Of a stretch of DNA of 64,000 nt, positions 1 through 11,884 are shown piece by piece. The stretch comes from Kalmusia sp. IMI 367209 (lineage: Eukaryota; Ascomycota; Dothideomycetes; Pleosporales; Didymosphaeriaceae). Position 1 is the first letter of the stretch. The number at the start of each line of letters is the position of its first letter. The notes below the pieces were generated by a model that was not told the origin of the DNA, searched no databases, and was given only the letters and a program-made list of their open reading frames with translations. The position numbers and the translations under genes are program-made. The stretch spans positions 186,001-250,000 of the forward strand of contig JAPEUQ010000020.1 of assembly GCA_027946365.1 (NCBI GenBank), given 5' to 3'.

Positions 1-16
1 AATCAAAGTCTAGTAA

Positions 17-660
17 TCAGGTCACTTTGACAGCATCTTTAATCGTCTGCGGCAACTCAGAGTCATCGACATTTTCGAGCCGGGCTTTCAAATTTTCTCT
101 CATTGTTTTCGTCTTTTCCTGTGAGTCACCCCAACAGTAGCTTAAAGCTACAAACTTGATAGAATGTTCCAGTTGAGCCTGTTGAAGCCTTTCGCTCATT
201 TCTGGATGCCCACCAATCTTAAGTAGACGCGCAGGTAGCGAGCTGAATTGCGGGCGTTGTGCCGCCTCATTACATTTTTCATGTCCAAAGCAGCGCTCCA
301 AGAGCTTACGGAAACGATTCGTATCAATTAATCCTGCTGTTGAACACGCGAGAGGTCTTGATTTGATGTGGCTGGCTGATACATCACCTGGATCCGTTAA
401 CCACACTGTGGACAGACATATTCTCCACTTTAGACTACTTTACCTTCTTTGGCGAAAATATACAATAAAGCTTCTTGCATTTCGTCAACTGCTGCGCGAC
501 TATATCGATCGTCCCATTCCGCCACTAAAAAGCGAAGATCTTCTGCGTCCTCTGATACCGACAATTTTAGGCAAAATTGGGCGTCTATATCCCAATATGG
601 GAGCTGTAAGGCCATTGAAAAAGTTCACATTTGCGCGCGTGAGATTGGACTTGTATAAAG
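17..660 (-). pseudogene. HET-domain (heterokaryon incompatibility) protein remnant, truncated
   Basis: Read on the minus strand from about 660 to 17. One frame (615-430) has a plausible HET-protein N-terminal stretch ending near YIFAKEGK. A second frame (406-17) continues with a cysteine/histidine stretch (RCFGHEKC), a SLPARLLKIG segment and the HET core VALSYCWG, followed by LPQTIKDAVKVT. In the family this is followed by the LG..YLWID..CI block; here a TGA stop at 17-19 follows directly. The two frames could be joined by a roughly 38-bp intron (GTAAAG to CCACAG near 406-445), which is short for a fungal intron. HET proteins trigger cell death on non-self fusion. The window edge hides the rest, so this may be a pseudogene or a gene with an unseen downstream intron. 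The adjacent RIP-decayed block favours decay. Confidence 0.7.
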
Positions 661-1080
661 GTGTATTCGAAGTATTACTAAACATACTCGTCTCTTTTCG
701 TACCGTCGATCGTGAAGGCTTGGCAATACTTATAATTATATTACTAAAGCTCACTTTGTCCTAATTCCTTAAAGCTATGTATCATACTTATTCTTAAACA
801 TTTAAAGATAGAATAGATGGGTTCATTATATTAAGTATTTAACTTTATCACTATAAACTAAACTTATAACGTCTAAGTATAATAGTTTTAGCCTTAAAAT
901 AATAAGATAGTTATATAAGTATACTAATATATACTATAGCTCACTTAGCTATCCCTATTATATTAGAAATTTATTTTAACTTTATGTTTATTCGAAGAAC
1001 TGCTTAGAAGTATATCTTACTAAAGTAAGTATAGATATTAACCTTAACTAAATTCTTTTTATATCTAGCTAGACTAGTAA

Positions 1081-1260
1081 ATAGGTTAGAGTTAACCATA
1101 AATAAATTAGAGTTAGATTAGCTATTACTAAACATTAGGTATAGGTTAAGGTTAGGTTATATAAACCTTAGGTATAGATTAAGCTGTTAAATTATATAGA
1201 CCCTAGGTGTAGGTTAGGTTAAGTTATATAGACCTTAGGTATAGGTTGTTAAGGGTTTCT
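1081..1260. repeat. Telomere-like degenerate tandem repeat, left arm
   Basis: Repeats built on AGGTATAGGTTAGGTTA, with a rough unit of 35-40 bp including a TTATATAGACC spacer, about four copies. The reverse complement of the same motif occurs at 7931-8107, so the two stretches face each other across the AT-rich block. They may be subterminal repeats of a large element or RIP-altered telomere-associated sequence. Confidence 0.55.
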
Positions 1261-2181
1261 ATCTAGGTTAAATTTATATAACGATAATTTATATTAATAT
1301 TTTTATATAATTCTATTACTAGAAAGTATATTTAGGGAAATATTTATAACTTTATAGAATACTCTACTAGCGGAAGTTAGAGATATAAACTATTTATTTA
1401 TAATAGCTATTAAATATAGTAATATAAAGGAGGTTAACTTTAATATTTATATAGTTAGAGTATTTACTCCCTATTTATACTAGGAATATATATAATATCT
1501 TCCTACTCTATAATCTTTTTTCTTATCTATAACCTCTTTCTTCTTTATAATCTCTTTCTCCTCTATATTATCTATATAATCTAAATAGATTAGAAGCTTA
1601 AAAAGATTATTTACTTTATTATAAGATACTAGACTATCCTTTATAATAATATATTACTCCTTCTCTTAAAAAAATTATATACTTAAAAATATAATCTACT
1701 AAATTCTTTAGGCTAAAAGATGGTGTCTCTAATCTCTAATTATATCTCTTATAATATTAAAAATATACTTAATACTTACTATAATAATCTAAATAGGTAG
1801 AATATCTTTTATAATTTAGATAAGATAAGGATAAGTATTCTTATTTACTTTCTACTACTATAAAATATCAAAAGATTCATCTATAATAATATAAGATATA
1901 CTTAGATAAATTCTCCTTCCTAATATACTATCCCTTACTCTTCTTCTATATATTATAAGCTAGTACCCTAGTTTTAGCTAGATACTAAAATACTACTTAA
2001 CTATAATTAGTTTAAGAATAGAGGCTTCTAGAACTACTCTATACCTAATAATTATCTAGGATAGATAGTTAAGATTAGAGTAAAATCTCTAGTTTCTTTA
2101 TTATTATAGTGATTAAGGTATTAAAGAAATTACTAATAATAGTTATATTTATTCTAAGCTTTCTAAATATTATTCTATAGA

Positions 2182-2949
2182 TAATATATTTTATAAGCGA
2201 GTCATTAACCTAAGCGAGTCATTAATATTAAACTAGTATACTATCTACGCGATAATATCACGTAACGTATAATATATATATTAAAAATTTTAGTAAATTA
2301 ATCTATTCTTTAGACTCGTTACTATCCTTAGCATTATCTATTTCTATCTTATAGATATAGAAGTTATATCCTTTCTTACTATAATACCTATAGTACCTTA
2401 TATTATATATATCTTATATATAGGCCCTTCGCCAGTATTACGCTCCCTATTTACCCTCTTAGTAATTAAGTTCTATACTTCCTAACTATTAGGATCTCCT
2501 CTATCTAAATATATTTACGTTTTCTTAATTAATATTTTATAAACTTATTAATTATACTTTATATATATATCTATCCCTCTTATAATAATATTATATTATA
2601 TATAATCTACTACGCGTCTTTACTTAACTATCTAATCTTTTTATCTAATAAACTTATAAAGAACCTGAAATAATTTTAAATCCTCTATTAAATAGTATAA
2701 ACTATACTTTAATTTTATATATATTACGCAGTGTCTATCCTCCTATATATCCTATATTAGTAATAATAGTACTAAAGTTTATAACCTTATATTAAGCTTT
2801 AATAGAATAGCTTCTAGGTTATATAGAACTAGTTTAACATCTCTAAAGTCTATTTTAATATTCTCTACTTGAACTTATATATCATAAATAAAATAACATA
2901 CTATATTAGCGACTGCTTGGTATGATGACTTATTTATAAAATACGTTAA
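2182..2949 (-). mobile_element. Internally deleted Fot1-like element (non-autonomous), RIP-decayed
   Basis: The left end (TTTTATAAGCGAGTCATTAACC and onward) matches, in reverse complement, the right end of the element at 5263-7090. Similarity continues inward to about 2880 (partner about 6415) and then stops. The right end near 2948 (TTATTTATAAAATACGTTA) again resembles the terminal repeat. This is about 768 bp with terminal repeats but no transposase core, as expected of an internal-deletion derivative mobilised in trans. Likely flanked by TA. Confidence 0.65.
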
Positions 2950-5262
2950 TATTAATTACTATAATAAATAACTATAATAATAGTATTTTTACATACTATG
3001 CTTACATTAAATTAAGAATAGTTATATATGTAACAAGAAGCCCTACTTTATATCTATTTTTAAATAGTACTTACTAGTTTAGCTTATCCTTTCTAGTTAG
3101 TAACCTTTACTATTATTAACTACTCTATATTATCTCTAATCTTAAATCTTCACCAAGCTCTTCCTGTCATCTTATCTAAAAAAATTAAAGAGTTAGTTAT
3201 ATATAAGCTAGATATATTAGATCTATAATTTAGTTCTTAGCTTAAAGAGTTAATTATATCCTAAACCTCTTTAGTATAGCTATAATAAGCTTAAGGTAGT
3301 AATTATTTAGTATGAGATAAGCTAAAATTATTTAAGGTTATAAAATTATCTTTTGCTGTTATCATTATTACTAGTAGCCCTAGTAATATAAGAAGTCATT
3401 TTAAGTTAATTTCTTATTTAAGCCATTTATTAATATATAACTAGAGCTAACTACGCGGTCACATATACAAACGTTAAATAATAAATTCTCATATCTTATA
3501 TAATAAAGAGACGTTTTTTTAATAATAGAGATTAGCTAAGTAGTAATAAAATATTTAAAATATTATAGAGATACTATACTCATTTTTATATATTTAAATA
3601 TTTATTCTATAATAGCTAGACTTTAAAAGCACTAGTATTAATCATCTTTATTAGAAAACCTCTTTAAAATCTATAAAGTCTTTAAACCTCCTCCTTACTA
3701 TTATTATTATCCTCATTCTTATCTTTATTAGTAGAGATTTTGTATTTATTATCCTTATTATACATAATATTAATCTTAGAGTTATAATTAATTTCTTTTT
3801 TATACTTATTACTCTTTATTATTAAGAATATATGGTAAATTACTTTTAAGTGTAATATCTTCTCCCTAGATATATACTTAAGGATAAATATAGGCTCACA
3901 ATATCTAATATAATTAATATATAAGTATAATAAAGAATATAATAAACTTACTACTAGTTCTTATTTATTACTATAGTTAACTCTTCTTTAGTAAGACTAT
4001 TTATAAATTATTATTAATTAGTTTTAGCCTTTTTACTTTTAAATATATTACTTTAAACTTTACTAAGCTATTTTTATAGATATTTTATATAATTTTCTTA
4101 AGGGTATTAACTAGATCTATAGAGTTATAACTCTCTATAACCTTAAAGTTATCTATTAGAAAAGCTTTACTAGCCTAGGCTAGTTTCTTTAGAGATTTAT
4201 AGTACTGCCTAAAGGAAACTTTATAATTAAGCTTCTCTTATTTCTAGTAGACTTATTATAGCTAAGCTTATTAGCTATTTATCTATACCTTATAAGTATA
4301 AATATATAATAAATTACTATTATAACTTACTACTCTTTTAATTCTAAAAGCGTTAATCTAAAAGCTCTTTTATTTTATCTTAAAATAGTTTTTCTTTATA
4401 TCCTTTAGATAGAGAAGTATACGTATCTTATTTTTTAAATCTCTTTCTTAAGTATACTTTTTAGTAGAATGATTAATAGTATTAATATTTTTAATAGTCT
4501 TAGCTCCTTTATTATATAGAGTAGCTTAATCTTCTTTACTAAATAGTATAAATACTATTATTAAGTATATCCTTAAATAATACTAATAAGTTTATAAAAT
4601 AACCTTTTTAAGAATCACTCTATCTATATAGTAAAAGAATATAATTAATTTCTTACTCTTTAGAAGTAAACCCTATATAAATTAGTTTATACTATAATAA
4701 TAAACTAGAATAAATATCTCTATAAGCTTATTCTACTTATTATAGTTATATTCAGCTGGTATCTTATACTTAACTAGGTAGTAAACCCTTAGGACGATCT
4801 AGATAATTAGTCTCTTTAATAGACTTTTATTTAATAGGTGAAGACTTCATTATGTAGAAACTATAATAAAGATATATAGTAATCTTATAGAGTAATCCTA
4901 TAAAAGTATAATAATAGAAGATAAATAGAAGAAAGTTAATAGGGGACTAATTATAAATATAGTTAAGTGAGATTTAGTAGCCTATATATAATACTAGTAC
5001 GGTATAATAATAATAAATAATAATAATTATATATTATATATATATATATAGTAACTAAAAAGTTATATTATTATAATAAAATATTAATTAAAAGTATATC
5101 TTAAGCTCTTTCCTATATAAATTATTATAGAAATTTATTATAAAGTTATTATAATATATACTAATAGAGTTTATAAATTAATTTATCTAATTTTATATTT
5201 CCTTTTTATCTTTACTTTCTCTCTTTATCTTTACTTTCTTACTTCTCATATTTACTACTATA
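2950..5262. other. RIP-decayed sequence of unknown origin
   Basis: About 2.3 kb of AT-rich, stop-riddled DNA between the two Fot1-like copies. I found no terminal repeat or conserved peptide that would name the element. Runs such as CTCCTCC near 3688 hint at former coding on the minus strand, but this cannot be supported. Confidence 0.4.
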
Positions 5263-7090
5263 TAACGTGTTTCATAAGCGAGTCGTTAACCTAAGCGAGT
5301 CGTTAACACTAAACTAGTATACTACCTATGTATAATAATCGCGTAATGTCTCAACTATAATAAACCTAAAAGACTTATACTAAAACTAATATATAGCTTA
5401 TTATCTTTAATATTAAAGTATAACGCGTTTAAAGTAAAAATTGCTTATAAATATATAATATACCTTAAAGAACTCTTATTAACTAATACGCTGGAAGTAT
5501 ATAACGTAACTATAGCAAAACTTAAAGCGCCTAATAAAATTAAAAGATAAGGCTATGTCAAAGGATACTAAGTTATCTAAATAAAGTCTTATACCTCTAA
5601 GATCCTATGTATAAGAAATAGTAGATAGACTCTTAGATTATATGTAGTAACCTATTAGTAAGAACTAGATTAATAACTTTATTAAGTAGACTCCTAAACT
5701 CTCTAGAAGTATTAGAGCCATCTATATAACTATTAGTGAGCTGCCTATAAAGATCCTATAATTATCTAGTATTAGTTTAACTTAATATAGAAGATAAAAT
5801 AGAAATAGGGATTATAGATAATAATATCTATAACTTTAATAAAACTAGGTTTATAATAGATAAGATTTTATTATAAATAGTTATTACTAGTTTAGAAATA
5901 GCTAGAAGAAAGAAGATAATTTAGCTAGATAACTATAACAGATTACTATTATTTGCTGTATTAGAATTATAGATTATCTATTTTATCCTTTCGTTATCTT
6001 TACGGGTAGTATACTTATTAACGTATAGTTTAAAGACCTATCAGCGATTAGGTCCTTAAAGTGTTTCCTAATAACTAGGATAAATAACTAGCTTATTTTT
6101 ACTCAGTTAGAGTATTTAATAAGCATATAAAGGTAAACGCTATAGATATATACTAACTACTTATAATTAATAGGTATAAGAGCTATAGCTACTTAAATTC
6201 TAGGATTTTTATAAGGAGAAAATATTATCCTTTACTATATATCTCTATATTTATTATATCTACTATAGTCTTAATATTAGTTGCTTCGCGTTATTAAAGC
6301 GTAGGTATAGCGACTAGATCTTAGCTTTAGTATATAACTATATATATTTTATTAATAGGAAACCTTCCTTTAAGTATTTAAGCTAGCTTTTAAATAATCT
6401 TTAATAGTAGAAAATATTAAGATAGGCTTTAGAGGTACTAGACTAGTCTTATATAACCCAGAAGCTATTCTATTAAAGTTTAATATAAGGTTATAGACTC
6501 TAGTACTATTATTACTAATATAAAATATATAGGAGGCGTAGACACTATATAATATATATAAAATTAAAGTATAGTCTATACTTATTTAATAGAAAATCTA
6601 AAATTATCTTAGATCCTTTATAAATTTATTAGATAAAAAGATTAGATAGTTAAGTAAAGGCGTATAGTAGATTATATATAATATAATATTATTATAGAAG
6701 GGGTAGATATATATATAAAGTGTAATTAATAAGCTTATAAAGTATTAATTAAGAAAACGTAAATATATTTAAATAGAGGAGACCCTAATAGTTAGGAAGT
6801 ATAGACTTAATTACTAAGAGGGTAGATAGGGAGCGTAATACTGGCGAAGGACCTATATATAAAATATATAATATAAGATATTATAGGCGTTATAATAAGA
6901 AAGGACACAACTCCTATATCTATAAGATAGAAATAGATAATACTAAGGATAGTAATAAGTCTAAAGAATAGATTAGCTTACTAGAATTTTTAATATATAT
7001 ATTATATGTTACGATATTATCGCGTAGGTAATATACTAGTTTAGTATTAACGACTTACTTAGGTTAATAACTTACTTATAAAACACGTTA
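5263..7090 (+). mobile_element. Fot1/pogo-type (Tc1-mariner) transposon, RIP-decayed, about 1.83 kb
   Basis: Inverted terminal repeats of about 80 bp begin TAACGTGTTTCATAAGCGAG at 5263 and end with the complementary ATAAAACACGTTA at 7090. Each carries a doubled AAGCGAGTCGTTAACCT motif. The outer TA is consistent with a TA target duplication. Between them the plus strand keeps fossil transposase peptides. At about 5660, KN*INNFIK*TPKL fits the CENP-B-type helix-turn-helix signature WVNNFIKR.PEL once TAG stops are read as mutated Trp/Arg codons. At about 5827-5853, IYNFNKTRF fits the YNFDETGF motif carrying the first catalytic Asp of the DDE domain. Many in-frame stops make it inactive. In fungi these are cut-and-paste elements and frequent RIP targets. 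Confidence 0.75.
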
Positions 7091-7930
7091 ACTATTATCT
7101 TAGTAACTAAATTTTTACTTTCTACTTCTACTTTCTACTTTTATTTTTAACTACTCTAACTTTTATTACTGCTCTACAAACTCTATCTATAATAGTTAAA
7201 TCTAAATAAGTTATTACTAAAAAGTCTTACTATAAGCTAGTAACTAATAGAAAAACTTTTAAAAAAGATCTAATTAATAAAACTATATATAAGAAGATTA
7301 CTAATAATATAAAGAAAAGCGGTACTTTAAACTAGATAGTAAGTTATTATAGCTTCTAATTATATTCTTAAGCTAATAGAATATAATAGTAGTACTTAGA
7401 GAGATTAAATAATATTAAAAATTATAGAGCTATTTATTTATAAATTTCCATTCTTATATCTTATTCACGAGCTAGTCTATATCTATAAGCTAGACTTATA
7501 TATCTAGGCTTCTATACTAAGTACTCTTTAAGAAGCTACTAAGGCGTTTATAGTTGGATATCTTAAAGATATATATCTCTAATTAGTATATTAACTATTA
7601 AGTAAATATTTATTTTTCTAGACTACTAAATGAATGTAATCTATATAAAGAGGGTTATAATTTAAGTTAAAGATTCTTATTTAGTAAAGTATTACTACTA
7701 AAGATATTATATCCTATATATTCTATTAAATTAAGGAGAAAACCTATTAGGGTAGTAGTTATAGATTATAAAGCTCTAGTAGTAATAAATCTAGTTATAT
7801 TATTATAATTAACTATAATAAATATATAATAGTTAATATTATCTAGCTACTCTAGTATCCATCTTAATAATAATCATAATTAAAAAAACGACTAAGATGT
7901 AAATAGAAATATATTAATTAATTATAATTA

Positions 7931-8107
7931 CTTAGACCCTAGACATAACTATATACTCTAACCCTAACTTAACCTAATTTTAGTAACCTAACCTAACCTA
8001 TACCTATTACTAGCGCTAAATTAATAGGTTTAGGTATAGATTAGGTTAGGGTCTTATATAATCTAACCTAACCTCAATTTAATCTATACCTATTTACTAG
8101 TCTATAT
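7931..8107. repeat. Telomere-like degenerate repeat, right arm
   Basis: CCTAACCTAACCTATACCTA repeats, the reverse complement of the stretch at 1081-1260, followed by a short block again in AGGTTAGG orientation (8027-8052). This marks the right edge of the AT-rich block. Confidence 0.5.
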
Positions 8108-8630
8108 CTAGCTTACTTTCTATATACCTGAGCCTTATATTAGTATAATAATAGTCTATAAATAGGGATGACTTATATAAGTAGCGATCGACGGCGTTAT
8201 TACTATTCCTCTTAATATTATAGACTTATAGATAGATGAAGAAGTGTCTATATAAGATTCCTATATAATAGCTCTAGCTATAAGCTATCTATAAATCCTA
8301 TTATAACCTTTATGTGTAAAAACGTTTCGTATCAGGGTGCATCTCTCAACAAGGGAATAGATATTACACTCATCAACTTCTGGCCAATCACCGGAACCGT
8401 TTGTATCCTAGTCATAAATTGCAATGTATTGGTTCAACGCTCTGTGTATTCGCCAGGGTGCAGCATCTACTTCGCCCCTTCTGAGGTGGACGAGGCTAGC
8501 AGCTTCGTACCATCACTCGCCCGGAGAGCGTGTGAAGGCAACAGCTTAGATATCTGTGTGTAGATTGCAAAGACCCTTGGAGGCTTACTTGTGGCTATTA
8601 CTCAAATGGAAGGCGCCACTCGGCGTCGAC

Positions 8631-8650
8631 TAGGGTTAGGGTTAGGGTTA
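8631..8650 (+). repeat. Short interstitial telomeric tract (TTAGGG)3
   Basis: TAGGGTTAGGGTTAGGGTTA, exactly three units of the fungal telomere repeat in normal-composition DNA just outside the AT-rich block. It is far too short to be a telomere, and sequence continues on both sides. The rest of 8300-8872 shows no gene I can support. Confidence 0.8.
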
Positions 8651-8872
8651 CCGAGCCAACACCAAACCTACATACACACGATCTCAACAGTATGAATGCC
8701 GGAAGCTCTGTCTAGGTGAGCGGCGGCTCTGTTGCGTGTCCTGTCCCTTCTCACGCTGGAGCATCCTGCTAGGTGGCGCGGTCAAAGTCGATCTGCCGGA
8801 CTACCCAAAGTCATGAGTAGCATATCTTGACGCCCGAACCGAGCTCCTCCAAGCTTTCCTATCCTATCAGAT

Positions 8873-9082
8873 ATGAAGAATCATGAGCTGTGCATACACC
8901 CACTTGTCCAAGACGTTGTGCGCGCACGATCTCCCGACGGAGATGCACGAGATGTGTTCCAAGGCACGATTGCACTCATCCCGCACACATGGCCCTTCAT
9001 TAATGCTAACGGAAGCAGCGATATCAGTCGCCTACACAGATGCGAGCAGCTTTGCCTCCACGTGGAGAAGCTTGGGTTATAG
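8873..9082 (+). pseudogene. Fragment of NB-ARC/TPR-type (NLR-like) protein
   Basis: The plus-strand frame reads HELCIHPLVQDVVRARSPDG, then VFQGTIALIPHTWPF and ISRLHRCEQLCLHVEKLGL. In fungal NLR-like proteins the linker between the NB-ARC ATPase and the TPR repeats typically reads (S/I)HRLVQ.V.R, then a block ending in C..L.PHV..L, and this fragment follows that order. The frame stops at 9082 and no P-loop, Walker B or TPR array is recognisable nearby, so this is a relic. The downstream stretch to 9440 could be further decayed sequence of the same gene. Together with the HET remnant at the other edge of the AT block, it suggests a former incompatibility/NLR cluster. Confidence 0.45.
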
Positions 9083-9494
9083 ACACATCAGTACATTGCA
9101 GTCTCATGTATATTTACCGCGTTCCCTGGTGCACTAGATCGTTTGAACAGACACGATGCGCGCCAGCTTGCCGAGTGGTACAATGCATACGTCATGGCAT
9201 TGATGTGAGATGCCAACAACGAACTACAACGCTGTCGCGGACTAGATCAGATGATACGAGGCATTTGGCAACATTTCAGGCACGACCAGGATACAACAAG
9301 AATGTCCGGCTATCCACCTAGCATTGGTATATGTGCTGCGCAGTGACGCTAGCGAGTTGGCAAAAGGGCGAAGGCATTTGCAGGCACGCAAAGGGAGAGA
9401 GATTCTGTCCAGTGTGCTTGAAGCATCCTACGTCACACCCACTACATGACTTCCGATCCTTGGCGCACTACAGATATCATCTTCCTGACCCACA

Positions 9495-11480
9495 TCAAGT
9501 CTTTCCCAGAGTGTTGTTGCCCCAGTTGTCCTTGTTCGCGATGGCCTCCCTGGGGCTGTAGCCGATCGACAGCTGGTTGTCCTCCGTGAACGCGTACATG
9601 ATCATCTTGTCGCCGGTGTCCATGAGCGCCTTGGCGCACTCGAGGCTGCTCGAGGCCTTGGCCGTGTTCACCTTGTTGAGCTCGTTCGTGATGTTGCCGT
9701 TCCATGTGTCCGTATCCGTGTCCGTGTTCATCAACGTGGTCGCGAACCAGTCGAAGTCGCTGGATCCCTCCATGTAGCGCGCGGTGGTATCGCCCAGCAG
9801 CGAGTAGTTCCTCCCGTATAGGGTCAGCTTGGTGACGACGTAGTGGAGGGTGTTCACGTACTTGATCCCGTCCACGAAGACCTCCATGGTCTCGCTCATG
9901 CCGAGCTCCGGCCTGCTCTCGTCCCACTCGGAGAAGAAGATGTACTCGCTGTCGACGTTGGTCGTGATCGCGGAGCCTGGTGCCGCTGGATTGTCAACCC
10001 AGGCCTGACGTCATCTTCTGGTTCGTCCTCATCTTCATTTTCATGTCCGATACCACATACGTGAAGGTGTACCCGTGCTTGTGGCTGGTTTTGGACGTCT
10101 TGTCGCAGCCGAAAGTCGACGTTCTCGCGGTGCGTGGGTAGATCTCGCTCGTGTACACAGCCTGCTTCATCGATGTCACCTAGAGCAGGCCGTCGGCCGT
10201 GTTCGTGGTCGTGGACTGGTTGCCGGGGCCGGCCTTGTTGACGCTCGCGATGGCGGACATGGAGGGATTCGCGTCGGTGCCGCCAAGCAAGCTCTCGGTC
10301 GTGCTGAGGACGTGGTCCATGACGGCGGGCCTGCTCCAGAAGACCTCGGACTCGTTCGCCAAGTCGTCCGACAGCGAGAGCCCGATCGCGGTCGTCCGTC
10401 TTCTTGAGGTGGTAGAAGTTGTGGTACTTGAGGCTGAACTTGTACTTGTTCGCGTTCGGAGCCGGCTTCCCGTGTTCTGGAGCTCGTACTCGCCCGTGAC
10501 CGAGATGGCGAACGTGCCGACGCCCAGGCTCGCGTTCGTGCTCAGTGTGTCCATGGCCTCGTTCAGCTGCGTGAGCTGGGCCACGCTGCCGTTCTGGTTC
10601 TTGTAGGCGAACGTGGCCACGCCCAGGCTTGCGTTCGTGCTCAGCATGTCCATGGCCTCGTTCTCCATGGCCTCATTTAGCTACGTGAGCTGGGCCACGC
10701 TATCGTTCTGGTTCCTCACGTTCGTGCTTAGCATGTCCATGGCCTCGTTCAGCTGCGTAAGCTAGGCCACGCTGCCATTGTGATTCCTGTAGTTGAACGT
10801 GGCCACGCTCACGTTCGTGCTCAGCATCTCCATGGCCTCGTTCAGCTACGTGAGCTGGGCCACGCTGCCGTTCTGGTTCCTCGCGTTGGCCACGCTCGGC
10901 TTGACGCCCCAGGATGCGTTGTGCCAGTAGTACCCGCGCGTGATGGAGAGATAGTCTAGCAACCTAGATATAACTTACTGACGCCTAGGCTTACGTTTAT
11001 GCTCAGTGTGTCTATGGCCTCGTTCAGCTGTGTGAGCTGGGCCACGCTGCCGTTCTGGTTCCTCGCGTTGGCCACGCTCGCGTTGACGCCCCAGGACGCG
11101 TTGTGCCAGTAGTACCCGTGCCTGATGGAGAGATGGTCTACCAACCCGGGCATGACGTGCTAACGCCTAGGCTCATGTTCATTTCCTAGCATCTCCATGG
11201 CCTCATCCGGCTACGTGAGCTGGGACACGCTGCCATTGTGGTTCCTGTAGGCGAACGTGGCCACGCCCAGGCTCTCGTTCGTGCTCAGCATCTCCATGGC
11301 CTCGTCCAGCTACGTGAGCTAGGCCACGCTGCCCGTTCTAGTTCCTCGCGTTGGCCACGTTCGCGTTGACGCCCCAAGACGCGTTGTGCCAGTAGCTAGC
11401 TACCCGTCCGTGATGGAGAGATGGCTCCATCAGCCCGGGCATATGCTCACGCCCAGGGTCTCGAACACGGGGGTTCCGAG
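9495..11480 (-). pseudogene. Decayed, repeat-expanded gene for an Asn/Ser/Thr-rich protein of unknown function
   Basis: Coding-like peptides appear on the minus strand in changing frames. From upstream to downstream they are: LPIISLGTPVFETLGVSICPG near 11480-11430; YYWHNASWGVNASVANARNQ near 11120; repeated NGSVAQLTQLNEAMDTLSTNASLGV (11060-10500); a 162-residue frame (10668-10180) with an STTTSTT linker; 61 residues at 10179-9994; and 134 residues at 9899-9495 (LYGRNYSLLGDTTARYMEGS, FDWFATTLMN, IMYAFTEDNQLSIGYSPREA). NAS, NGS and NVS sequons recur, compatible with a secreted or surface glycoprotein. No single frame spans the region and I see no convincing splice pattern, so I treat it as decayed. 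I do not recognise the family. Confidence 0.4.
10500..11440 (-). repeat. Degenerate tandem repeat of about 100-130 bp inside the decayed gene
   Basis: At least eight passes of a module meaning, on the minus strand, ARNQNGSVAQLTQLNEAMD plus LSTNASLGVA, two of them joined to a WHNASWGVNAS module. Units differ in length and drift in frame, so expansion went hand in hand with loss of the reading frame. Confidence 0.7.
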
Positions 11481-11640
11481 CGAGATGATGGGCAGGCTGA
11501 ACCTCGCGAACTGCGCTCCGAACGGTGGTCCCTGATGACCCGCTGGCTCAGCGTCCAGTCCCTCTGTCCTTGGCGACGATGATGATGACGTCCGAGTACG
11601 TGGCGAGCACGAACTCGTCCAGGGGCAGGTTCGGGAGCAT

Positions 11641-11706
11641 GGCTGCGGCCGTGGCCGTGACCGTGGCCGTGACCGCGACCGTGACCGCGACCGTGACCGT
11701 GACCGT
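11641..11706. repeat. Hexanucleotide tandem repeat (GTGACC/GTGGCC)n
   Basis: A run of GTGACCGTGGCC-type hexamers. On the minus strand one frame reads a TVTVTV/AVTVAV stretch flanked by plausible coding (LPLDEFVLATYSDVIIIVAKD near 11620-11560). Confidence 0.7.
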
Positions 11707-11884
11707 GCCGTCGAGGTTCTTCCTGACGAACCTCTGCTGCGGGTGTCCGGCTCGGTCCTGCGGCTGTCGTTCACCACGATGGTCGGGATCCTATACGAGC
11801 GCCCTGGCCTCGATCACCTACAGCTACTCCCTCGTCCACTTGGGCTCCTCCTCCGCCGACCCGACCATCCTACCGTTGACGGAG

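Larger units (their letters stand above)
765..8300. repeat. AT-dominated RIP-decayed transposon block
   Basis: About 7.5 kb composed almost wholly of A and T, with stops in every frame and no open frame of useful length. Composition changes abruptly at both edges. Copies of the same element inside it differ mainly by C-to-T and G-to-A changes (for example TAACGTGTTT at 5263 versus TAATATATTT at 2182), the mark of repeat-induced point mutation. The block contains one near full-length and one internally deleted Fot1-like element, described separately. 1261-2181 and 7091-7930 hold no other structure I can name. Confidence 0.85.

Noticed and set aside
8631..8650. A chromosome end
   Set aside because: Only three TTAGGG units, with ordinary sequence on both sides.
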